Source: Clostridia bacterium (GTDB lineage: Bacteria; Bacillota; Clostridia; Oscillospirales; CAG-272). Taken from it: DNA of 6,219 nucleotides. This document shows positions 1-5,873 of the stretch, piece after piece. Below the pieces are notes generated by a model. It was not told the origin of the DNA and did no database searches. It saw only the letters and a list, made by a program, of their open reading frames with translations. Where the stretch lies: NCBI GenBank assembly GCA_017420845.1, contig JAFQOC010000049.1, forward strand, positions 1 to 6,219, in the 5' to 3' direction. Each line of letters opens with the position of its first letter. The first letter of the stretch is position 1. The translations under genes were made by a program, and so were the position numbers.

Positions 1-1
1 G

Positions 2-26
2 GGTGCAGGGGCGGAGCCCCTGCACC
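2..26. repeat. Terminal hairpin of the left unit (perfect 11-bp stem, 3-nt loop)
   Basis: GGTGCAGGGGC (2-12), loop GGA, GCCCCTGCACC (16-26). It is perfect and very GC-rich. No T-run follows on either strand inside the window (CTCCCTAGGG on plus; the minus side runs off the edge after two bases), so it cannot be called an intrinsic terminator. It is a diverged inverted copy of the hairpin at 228-254. Confidence 0.85.
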
Positions 27-74
27 TCCCTAGGGGGCCGGGGGTGTCGGGGGCGGCCGCGAGCGCCCCGACGC

Positions 75-88
75 GCGGCGGAAGCCGC
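75..88. repeat. Small hairpin of the left unit
   Basis: GCGGC, loop GGAA, GCCGC: a 5-bp stem. Its mirror partner is 165-178, where stem bases differ but pairing is kept. Confidence 0.7.
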
Positions 89-121
89 AAGAAAATTGGC
101 TATAACGAGAAACATACGGAA

Positions 122-146
122 CAAGGGATTTTCCAAAAATCCCTTG
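122..146. repeat. Central hairpin in the spacer between the two units
   Basis: CAAGGGATTTT (122-132), loop CCA, AAAATCCCTTG (136-146): a perfect 11-bp stem. On the minus strand it is followed by TTCCGTATGTTTC, only moderately T-rich, so terminator activity for the rdgB transcript is possible but weakly supported. Its centre (134) is offset from the dyad axis of the whole element (126.5). Confidence 0.8.
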
Positions 147-164
147 GCTCACAGCAATTTTCTT

Positions 165-178
165 GCACCTACCGGTGC
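165..178. repeat. Small hairpin of the right unit
   Basis: GCACC, loop TACC, GGTGC: a 5-bp stem, exactly mirror-placed to 75-88 (75+178 = 88+165 = 253). Read inward it is GCACC-GGTA-GGTGC against GCGGC-GGAA-GCCGC on the left. Confidence 0.7.
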
Positions 179-227
179 GCGTCAGGGCGCTCAAGGCCGC
201 CCCCGACACCGCAGGCCATCCGTTTTA

Positions 228-254
228 GGTTCGGGGGGCTTCGCCCCCAGAACC
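228..254. repeat. Terminal hairpin of the right unit, 50 nt after the rdgB stop
   Basis: Outer stem GGTTC (228-232) with GAACC (250-254), one mismatch (233/249), inner stem GGGGGC (234-239) with GCCCCC (243-248), loop TTC (GAA on the minus strand). It is the first strong structure met by a transcript leaving rdgB. The bases after it on the minus strand, TAAAACGG, lack a U-run, so it is at best a non-canonical terminator or a 3'-end stabiliser. Confidence 0.75.
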
Positions 255-303
255 CCCTTGCGTCGTCGCAACCCAACGCGCCTATAAACTGAAATTTGAA
301 TAC

Positions 304-900
304 TTATTGCTTCAATATTTCCGCTACCTTGGCAATAGCCTTACCACGGTGGCTGATGGCGTTCTTCTCCTCAGCAGTCATCTCCGAGAAGGTCTTTCCG
401 AAGGGCTCGTAGTAGAAGTAGGGATCGTAACCGAAGCCGCCTTCTCCGCGAGCCTCATCAATGATCAGACCCTCGGTCTCGCCACGCACCGTGATCTCAC
501 GGCCGTCGGGATAGACCAGCGCGATACAGCAAACGAAGCGGGCGGTGCGCTCCTCGGCGGAAACCTGGGCCAGATTCTTCAGCAGCAGGGCGTTATTGGC
601 GGCATCATCGCCGTGACCTCCCGCATAACGGGCAGAGTAGACACCGGGGGCGCCGTTCAGGGCGTCCACCGACAGACCCGAGTCGTCGGCAATGGCGGGG
701 TAAATCCCCTTCCCTGCCTCAACGGCGGTATGGGCCTTGGTGAGGGCATTCTCCTCGTAGGTCTCACCGTTCTCCTCGATGTCGCCCACGTAGCCGACGT
801 CATCCAGAGAAAGGATGTGGATGCCGGGGAAATGGTTGGCCAGAATGGCCTCCACCTCGCGGATTTTTTTCTTGTTTCGTGAAGCGAGAATGAGTTTCAT
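304..900 (-). CDS. rdgB: XTP/dITP diphosphatase (RdgB/HAM1 family)
   Basis: Hydrolyses non-canonical purine triphosphates (ITP, dITP, XTP) to monophosphate and pyrophosphate, keeping deaminated purines out of DNA and RNA; cytoplasmic. 198 aa, the usual family length. Motifs: substrate loop ASRNKKK (6-12), ENGETYEENALTKA (43-56, with acidic metal ligands), IADDSGLSVDAL (70-81, including the catalytic Asp), GAPGVYSARYAG (83-94), GFGYDPYFY (155-163, base recognition) and SHRGKA (183-188). All expected family motifs are present. The ATG at 900 is 3 nt past the ftsY stop and has a good SD. A run of seven A in codons 10-13 is a small slippage-prone spot; the frame is intact here. It is the last gene of the visible operon; a highly structured non-coding element follows its stop. 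The family is certain; exact substrate preference is inferred. Confidence 0.96.
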   Translation of the reverse strand: MKLILASRNKKKIREVEAILANHFPGIHILSLDDVGYVGDIEENGETYEENALTKAHTAVEAGKGIYPAIADDSGLSVDALNGAPGVYSARYAGGHGDDAANNALLLKNLAQVSAEERTARFVCCIALVYPDGREITVRGETEGLIIDEARGEGGFGYDPYFYYEPFGKTFSEMTAEEKNAISHRGKAIAKVAEILKQ

Positions 901-903
901 AGC

Positions 904-2172
904 TTACTCTCCAAACAATGCCTTGACAAAGTCCTCAGCGTCAAATTCCTGCATATCATCGATCTTCTCACCCACGCCGATGAACTTCACGGGAATGCCC
1001 AGCTCGCGCTTGATGGAGATGACGATACCGCCCTTGGCGGTGCCGTCCAGCTTGTTCAGGGTGATACCTGTGATTTTAGCGGAGCTTCCGAATTCCTTGG
1101 CCTGGGACACGGCGTTCTGACCCGTGGTAGCGTCCAGAACCAGAAGGGTCTCGCGGGCGGCGCCGGGGAGCTCACGGTCTATGACGCGATCGATCTTGGC
1201 CAGCTCGTTCATGAGGTTCTTCTTGTTTTGCAGACGTCCTGCGGTGTCGATGATGAGCACGTCTGCTTGCTTCTTCTTGGCCACGGCAATGGCGTCAAAC
1301 ACAACCGCGGCGGGATCGCTTCCCTCGCTCTGCTTCACCATATCCACACGGGCGCGCTCGCACCATACGGCCAGTTGGTCGATGGCGGCGGCGCGGAAGG
1401 TATCTCCCGCAGCTACCACCACCTTCTTGCCCTGAAGGCGGAGTCTCTTGGAGATCTTACCGATAGAGGTGGTCTTACCCGCGCCGTTGACATCGATGAC
1501 CAGCAGGACGCTGGGAGTGGTGTCCAGATGCAAAGGCTCGCTCTCCCCGATCATATCGGTCATGATCTCGCGTAGAGCGGACATGACTTGCTCCTTCTCC
1601 TTGAGACGTCCGTCCTTGATGCGCTCGCGGAGCTCTTCCATGATCTCCTCGGTAGCTGTAAAGCCCACGTCGGCGGAAATCAGAATTTCCTCCAGCTCCT
1701 CCAGAAGGTCCTCGTCCACCTTAGTGAAGGCCTTGAGCAGGTTGTCCACGGGGGAAAACAGTGCGGTACGGGTTTTGGTTAGTCCCGATTTAAGGCGTCC
1801 CCAGAAGGATTTTTTGGTGGCGGTCTCCTCGATTTCCTCCTCAGCAGGCTCCTCCATGACGGGTTCCTCGATTACGGGCTCCTCGACTACGGACTCCTCG
1901 ATTACGGGCTCCTCGATTACGGGCTCCTCGACTACGGGCTCCTCGACTACGGGCTTCTCGACAATGGGCTCCTCAACTACGGGCTCCTCGACTACGGGCT
2001 CCTCGACTACGGGCTCCTCAACGGTAGTCATGTCCCCGTTCAGCAGAGCGGCCTCGGCGGCTTCCGCTGCGGCTTCTTCCTCCGGGGTCAAGCCCTCCTC
2101 TTCCTCACCAAGGGCTTCCTCAGCGGGAGTATTATCCTTTTTCTTTCCAAATAACTTAGCTAAAAAGGCCAT
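904..2172 (-). CDS. ftsY: Signal recognition particle receptor GTPase FtsY
   Basis: Membrane-associated SRP receptor. It pairs with Ffh on ribosome-nascent-chain complexes and delivers membrane proteins to SecYEG. From the ATG at 2172 it is 422 aa. Layout: hydrophobic/basic start MAFLAKLFGKKK, fitting lipid binding; an acidic A region (about 18-119) dominated by a Val-Glu-Glu-Pro pentapeptide repeat; the N domain (about 121-215, KSFWGRLKSGL...ADVG); and the G domain. GTPase motifs: P-loop DVNGAGKTT (227-235), DTFRAAA (257-263), DTAGR (309-313), NKLDGTAKGG (373-382) and GVGE (399-402). Odd: family consensus is GVNGxGKTT, so the first P-loop Gly is Asp227 (GAT, one base from GGT). The guanine-specificity motif is NKLD where FtsY usually has TKLD. 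The rest is well conserved and the frame is intact, so the gene is probably functional. It overlaps smc by 17 nt and is followed 3 nt later by rdgB. Confidence 0.97.
   Translation of the reverse strand: MAFLAKLFGKKKDNTPAEEALGEEEEGLTPEEEAAAEAAEAALLNGDMTTVEEPVVEEPVVEEPVVEEPIVEKPVVEEPVVEEPVIEEPVIEESVVEEPVIEEPVMEEPAEEEIEETATKKSFWGRLKSGLTKTRTALFSPVDNLLKAFTKVDEDLLEELEEILISADVGFTATEEIMEELRERIKDGRLKEKEQVMSALREIMTDMIGESEPLHLDTTPSVLLVIDVNGAGKTTSIGKISKRLRLQGKKVVVAAGDTFRAAAIDQLAVWCERARVDMVKQSEGSDPAAVVFDAIAVAKKKQADVLIIDTAGRLQNKKNLMNELAKIDRVIDRELPGAARETLLVLDATTGQNAVSQAKEFGSSAKITGITLNKLDGTAKGGIVISIKRELGIPVKFIGVGEKIDDMQEFDAEDFVKALFGE
907..912 (-). promoter_or_regulatory. Ribosome binding site of rdgB, made of the last ftsY codons
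   Basis: GGAGAG on the minus strand is the Gly421-Glu422 codon pair of FtsY, directly before its TAA stop; the rdgB ATG at 900 follows after 6 nt. The SD, the ftsY stop and the rdgB start therefore lie within 15 nt, an arrangement suited to translational coupling. Confidence 0.75.
1843..2022 (-). repeat. 15-bp tandem repeat in ftsY: 12 units coding for V/I-E-E-P-V
   Basis: Twelve consecutive 15-bp units (FtsY residues 51-110) encode VEEPV with variants VEEPI, VEKPV, IEEPV, IEESV and MEEPA. On the plus strand the commonest unit reads ACTACGGGCTCCTCG, with ACTACG/ATTACG alternation. Many units are nearly identical at the DNA level, pointing to recent expansion by slippage or unequal recombination. 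It sits in the acidic A region, which varies in length between FtsY proteins and is outside the catalytic NG core. Every unit is a multiple of three bases, so copy-number change would keep the frame. Confidence 0.95.
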
Positions 2173-5100
2173 TCCAATCGTTCTCCTTATTCTTGGCAAT
2201 ATCGGCTACATCCAGAGTCAGCACCTTGGAGATGCCTCGCTCGGGCATGGTTACACCGTACAGGCGGGTGGCGGCGGCCATGGTGCCGCGGCGATGGGTA
2301 ATCATGATGAACTGAGTTTCGTCGGAGTAGCGCTTGATGTATTGGGCGAGACGCTCCACGTTGACCTCGTCCAGAGCGGCTTCAATCTCGTCCAGGATGC
2401 AGAAGGGAGTGGGATTGACCTTCAGAATGGCGAAGAACAACGCCACGCCGATGAAAGCCTGCTCACCGCCCGAGAGCTGCATGAGGTTCTTGATGATCTT
2501 TCCGGGAGGGGCGGCCTTGATCTCAATGCCGCACTCCAGCACGTTTTCGGGGTCGGTCAAGGAGAGCTCGGCCGATCCGCCGCCAAAGAGCTCGGCAAAG
2601 GTCGCGCGGAAATTGTCGTTGATCTTGTCAAACGCCTCCACAAAGGAGGTCTTCATTTCCTTTTCCAGACGGCCGATGATATCCATCAGCTCATCCCGGG
2701 ATTTTTCCATGTCCGCCAGCTGGGCGGTCATTTCGTCGTAGCGCTTTTTGGTCTCGTTGTACTTCTCCACCGCCTCGGGATCAAAGTGACCGATGAAGCG
2801 AAGCTTGTTCCGACACTCGGTCTGGACAGCCACCACCTCTGCCCGATTCTCAGGCGTGACGGGAGGATAGTCCAAAGCAACGGCCTCGGCGCGGGACAGC
2901 TCGTAATCGTCCCACAGGCGGCCGGAGAGCTTGTCCATTTCTCCTTGCAATCCCATCAGCTTGCTGTCAGCCGTGGTGAACTCGCGAAACAAATTCTCCT
3001 TGTGGTCCATTTGCTCACGGAGGCGGGCACTCAAGCTGTTCAGCTTGCTCTCAAAGGAGGCGCTGTTCTCATCCGCGCGGGCACGGTCGGACAGAAGGGT
3101 GGTCAAGGCTGTCTCGCCCTCCTCAAAGAGACGGCGATTCTCCGCCTGGGCGGCGGCGCAATCCGACAGCTTCCGACGGTAAGCAGCCACCCGCTCATCA
3201 TTGACAGAAATATCACCCTCGGTAGCGCGAATCCGCTCCTCGCAGAGGCCTGCCAGGGTCTCCTCGGTTTCCATATCCTTGCGAGTAGCGGAAATGGTAA
3301 TGGTCAGTTGAGTCTGCTTGGCCTCCAGGCGGTCGGCGGCATCGTCCTTGTCGCCCCGTTCCTCGGCCTTCTCGGCGCGAAGCTCACGCAGCTCGGCGAT
3401 GGCGGTCTCCAGGCCCTTTTCCTCAGCACGAAGAGTGACCATGGTCTCCTCGTTCTCCTCGTTCTGACGGAGAATGGCCTCTGAGTCCTCGCGGACACGG
3501 GTCAGCAGAGCGTCATTGGCATCCAGATTGGCCTTTGCCCGATTGAGGCGATCCACCTCACCGGCCATAACGGCGCGGGTCAGGTCACGCTTGTCCTCAA
3601 GCAGAATCTTCTCACTGTCCGTCTTCTTGATCTCTTCACGAACCGTGGTCAGCTCAGCCTCAATCCGACTTACGTTGGTTTCCAAGGAGGTAAGATCCTC
3701 CTCCATGCGCTTGATCTCAGCCGCACGGGACAGAGAGCTGTTCTTGCGTCCGGTAGAACCGCCCGTAAAGGAACCGCCCACGTTGATCTGCTGACCGTCC
3801 AGGGTCACTACACGAACACGGTATTTCAGGGCCTTGGCCATGGCCGTAGCGTTATCAATGGTATCAAAGACCAGAGTACGTCCCAACAGGGAGGACAATA
3901 CGCATCGGTAGCGATCGTCACAGGTCACCAACGTATCGGCCACGGCTACGTAGCCGGCAAAGCCCACGGCTCGCTTCATGTCGTCGGTCTCGGTAGAGGG
4001 ACGCATGGAGGTCAGCGGGTAGAAGGTGGTACGGCCCGCGTTTGCACGCTTGAGAGCGTAGATGGCAGCCTTGGCAGTATCCTCGTCCTCCACCACGATG
4101 TTTTGCAGGCTTGCGCCCAGCGCTGTCTCTACCGCGGTCACGTAGTCCTGCTCCACAGAAATCAACTGGGAAAGAGGACCGTAAATTTTCCCGCAGGGAG
4201 CGCCGTTATAGCCGTTGATTCGGCCTTCACGGTAGGCCTTCATGACAAACTTAACGGCATCGGCGTAGCCCTCGAACTGGGCTTCCATGGCGCGGTAGGT
4301 GGAAATGCGCTGGGTCACCGAATCCCGCCGGAGGATGGCGGTATTGTGACGCTCGTGGAGGTCGCCGTAGGATTCGTTCAACTGAGCCAGCTTGGCGTCT
4401 GCCTCGGTAATACCCGCGGTGATCTCTCCGATCTTTTGGTTGTAACCGTCCACCACTCGGCTGTAGTCGTCTACCTCCTTTTGCAGAGCCTTTGAGGTAG
4501 CTTCGTACTCCTCGATCTCCGACAGAATACCGCTGTTGCGGTCGCTGTCAGAGTCACGGGTGGTCTCCAACACGGACAAACGGACACGGATATCCATCAG
4601 CGCGGCCTCCCGATCCCGAATGTCCTCGGCGGCCGTATCGATGAGTGTATCCAAGTCCTCAACCTTCTCGCGGAGAGCCTTGATCTCAGCATCATTGCGG
4701 TCGTATTCCCCTTCCAGTCCGGCCAGGGCCTCGGCAAGAGCACGGCAGGTCTCGCGACGAGCAGCCAACTGTCCCTTATCGGTTTCCAGCTGACGGAGCA
4801 AGCCTTCACGGTTCTCAGCAGCGGCGGTGATCAACTCCTCGGTGTGAGAGATGGTGGTCTCGGTCACACGGTACTCGCTGTCCAGTTTGTGCTGGGACTC
4901 GGTGAGCTCGGCAATCCGGCTCCGCAGCTCCTCCGACGCGGCTCGGCTTCCCTGGGTCATTTCGGTGAGACGCTCCCGTTGGACGTCCAACGCCTGGACC
5001 GCCTCCTCGGCCTGATTCAAATCAAACTCGGCGCGGTTTCGAAGGGAGGTAGCGTCGGCGATCTCTCGGCTCAGCCGATCGGTATCGTAGAGCCACAGGC

Positions 5101-5833
5101 TGATGTCGGCCCGTTTCTTGTTCTCCAGCAGAACGATACCCTTTCGGGCCTTATTGGCCTCCTTTTCCAGGGGACCTACCTGAGCCTCTACCTCGGAATA
5201 GATATCCCGCAGGCGGACCAGATTCGCCTCGGCGGCATTCAGCTTACGCTCGGCTTCATTCTTTTTGACGCGGTACTTGGCGATGCCCGAGGCATCCTCA
5301 AACACGCTTCGCCGCTCCTCGCTCTTACGGGATACCATATCCGCGATACGACCCTGTCCAATGATGGAATAGCCGTCTCGGCCAATACCCGTATTGAGGA
5401 ACAGCTCGTAGATATCCTTAAGTCGGACGGTCTTGCGGTTAATGAGATACTCACTCTCCCCCGCGCGGAAATACCGGCGGGTAACCGTGATCTCATCATA
5501 GGGGCAATCCAGCTTGCCGAAATCTGAGGTGTTGTCAAAGGTAACCGACACCTCGGCATAACCCATGGGGCGGCGGCTGTCAGCACCGCCGAAAATGACG
5601 TCCTCCATTTTACTGCTTCGCAGGGTCTTGGAGGAAATTTCTCCCAATACCCACCGCATAGCGTCGGCGATGTTGGATTTACCGCTTCCGTTGGGGCCTA
5701 CAATAACGGTAACACCTACCGAGGCTCCTCCGGTGACAAGCTGATCCGCCCCCTTATGACCGGGATCGAAAATCAGCTTTGTTCGGTCGGGAAAGGACTT
5801 AAAGCCCTGCATTTCAATTGATTTTAAATACAC
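2156..5833 (-). CDS. smc: Chromosome segregation/condensin ATPase SMC
   Basis: Large ATPase which, with ScpA and ScpB (not in this window), folds and segregates the chromosome by entrapping DNA and extruding loops. Length 1225 aa; the B. subtilis protein is 1186. Visible layout: N-terminal head half with Walker A GPNGSGKS (residues 46-53, Lys52) and Q-loop Gln160 in SIIGQGR; a long charged coiled-coil arm (about 170-510); a hinge (about 517-690) ending in the Gly-rich GGSFTGGS; the returning coiled coil (about 695-1065); and the C-terminal head half with signature LSGGEQ (1120-1125), Walker B FCILDE (1144-1149; Asp1148, Glu1149), D-loop EAALDE and switch His1180 in MITHRRGTM. All ATPase motifs are intact. 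Odd: relative to B. subtilis there are 15 extra residues (26-40) just before Walker A. The start codon is GTG with a good SD. The 3' end overlaps ftsY by 17 nt, so the two are probably co-translated. Confidence 0.98.
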   Translation of the reverse strand: MYLKSIEMQGFKSFPDRTKLIFDPGHKGADQLVTGGASVGVTVIVGPNGSGKSNIADAMRWVLGEISSKTLRSSKMEDVIFGGADSRRPMGYAEVSVTFDNTSDFGKLDCPYDEITVTRRYFRAGESEYLINRKTVRLKDIYELFLNTGIGRDGYSIIGQGRIADMVSRKSEERRSVFEDASGIAKYRVKKNEAERKLNAAEANLVRLRDIYSEVEAQVGPLEKEANKARKGIVLLENKKRADISLWLYDTDRLSREIADATSLRNRAEFDLNQAEEAVQALDVQRERLTEMTQGSRAASEELRSRIAELTESQHKLDSEYRVTETTISHTEELITAAAENREGLLRQLETDKGQLAARRETCRALAEALAGLEGEYDRNDAEIKALREKVEDLDTLIDTAAEDIRDREAALMDIRVRLSVLETTRDSDSDRNSGILSEIEEYEATSKALQKEVDDYSRVVDGYNQKIGEITAGITEADAKLAQLNESYGDLHERHNTAILRRDSVTQRISTYRAMEAQFEGYADAVKFVMKAYREGRINGYNGAPCGKIYGPLSQLISVEQDYVTAVETALGASLQNIVVEDEDTAKAAIYALKRANAGRTTFYPLTSMRPSTETDDMKRAVGFAGYVAVADTLVTCDDRYRCVLSSLLGRTLVFDTIDNATAMAKALKYRVRVVTLDGQQINVGGSFTGGSTGRKNSSLSRAAEIKRMEEDLTSLETNVSRIEAELTTVREEIKKTDSEKILLEDKRDLTRAVMAGEVDRLNRAKANLDANDALLTRVREDSEAILRQNEENEETMVTLRAEEKGLETAIAELRELRAEKAEERGDKDDAADRLEAKQTQLTITISATRKDMETEETLAGLCEERIRATEGDISVNDERVAAYRRKLSDCAAAQAENRRLFEEGETALTTLLSDRARADENSASFESKLNSLSARLREQMDHKENLFREFTTADSKLMGLQGEMDKLSGRLWDDYELSRAEAVALDYPPVTPENRAEVVAVQTECRNKLRFIGHFDPEAVEKYNETKKRYDEMTAQLADMEKSRDELMDIIGRLEKEMKTSFVEAFDKINDNFRATFAELFGGGSAELSLTDPENVLECGIEIKAAPPGKIIKNLMQLSGGEQAFIGVALFFAILKVNPTPFCILDEIEAALDEVNVERLAQYIKRYSDETQFIMITHRRGTMAAATRLYGVTMPERGISKVLTLDVADIAKNKENDWNGLFS
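2183..2188 (-). promoter_or_regulatory. Ribosome binding site of ftsY, inside the smc 3' end
   Basis: AAGGAG on the minus strand, formed by the Lys-Glu codons near the SMC C-terminus (NKENDW), 10 nt before the ATG at 2172-2170. It favours that ATG over an in-frame TTG at 2199, which lies upstream of this SD and would add nine residues unlike an FtsY N-terminus. Confidence 0.75.
5714..5758 (-). other. 45-bp in-frame insertion in smc just before Walker A
   Basis: Codes for HKGADQLVTGGASVG (SMC residues 26-40). In B. subtilis SMC the strand FVKG runs directly into VTAVVGPNGSGKS with Walker A Lys37; here FDPG is followed by these 15 residues and then VTVIVGPNGSGKS with Lys52. The difference is exactly 15 codons, and both sides stay aligned, so this is a clean loop insertion and not a frameshift. 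Gly, Ala and Thr content suggests a flexible loop. Its function is unknown. Confidence 0.85.
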
Positions 5834-5840
5834 GAGGTCT

Positions 5841-5845
5841 CTCCT
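5841..5845 (-). promoter_or_regulatory. Ribosome binding site of smc
   Basis: AGGAG on the minus strand lies 7 nt before the GTG at 5833-5831, in the 40-nt gap after rnc. It decides the start: the frame there gives the conserved SMC N-terminus (MYLKSIEMQGFKSF), and the later in-frame ATG (residue 8) would cut into it. I see no promoter-like pair in this gap, so smc is probably read from an upstream promoter. Confidence 0.8.
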
Positions 5846-5873
5846 GTTTTTTCAATAATTCGGATTCACGCAA

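Larger units (their letters stand above)
1..254. repeat. Inverted-repeat element of two facing ~98-nt multi-hairpin units
   Basis: Fills most of the 303 bases after rdgB; no credible gene is present. Two copies of one unit (about 1-98 and 155-254) face each other. Bases pair across the sum 253 (axis 126.5): 43-58 with 195-210 (16 of 16), 61-76 with 177-192 (15 of 16) and 87-98 with 155-166 (12 of 12). Farther out, hairpins at 2-26 and 228-254 are diverged copies at nearly mirror positions. Read inward, each unit holds a terminal GC-rich hairpin, a GGTGTCGGGGGCGGCC block that can form its own hairpin with the following CCCYGAC, a small hairpin and the box GCAAGAAAATTG. The 56-nt spacer carries another hairpin. 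GC-rich arms contrast with the AT-rich 283-303 flank. It may be a non-autonomous mobile element, an inverted pair of a dispersed repeat, or a structured RNA; I do not recognise a named family. It may continue past the left edge. Confidence 0.85.

Noticed and set aside
43..210. Transposon with terminal inverted repeats and target-site duplication
   Set aside because: The inverted repeats are real, but no transposase is present and no flanking direct repeat could be found, so insertion-sequence status is not claimed.
258..288. Possible plus-strand promoter (TTGCGT and TATAAA)
   Set aside because: The spacing is 19 bp, the -35 match is poor, and it would only drive antisense RNA through rdgB.
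3..292. Two overlapping plus-strand frames (94 and 82 codons) through the inverted-repeat element
   Set aside because: They read across hairpins, their products are Arg/Pro/Gly-rich without family features, and no SD is seen. They look like by-products of the GC-rich repeat.
307..882. 191-codon open frame on the plus strand, opposite rdgB
   Set aside because: It mirrors rdgB, whose motifs are all intact, and its own product resembles nothing known.
1843..2022. CRISPR-like array
   Set aside because: The 15-bp periodicity has no spacers and is in-frame coding sequence in ftsY.
2173..2199. Upstream TTG start for ftsY giving nine more residues
   Set aside because: It would increase the overlap with smc and lacks the well-placed SD that serves the ATG at 2172, where a typical FtsY N-terminus begins.
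1448..3484. 678-codon open frame on the plus strand, opposite smc and ftsY
   Set aside because: It lies fully antisense to two certain genes, has low-complexity Ser/Thr stretches that mirror the ftsY repeat, and shows no family motif. Long antisense frames are common opposite GC-rich genes.
4844..5527. 227-codon open frame on the plus strand, opposite smc
   Set aside because: It is antisense to the conserved SMC head and coiled coil, with no recognisable domain or ribosome binding site.
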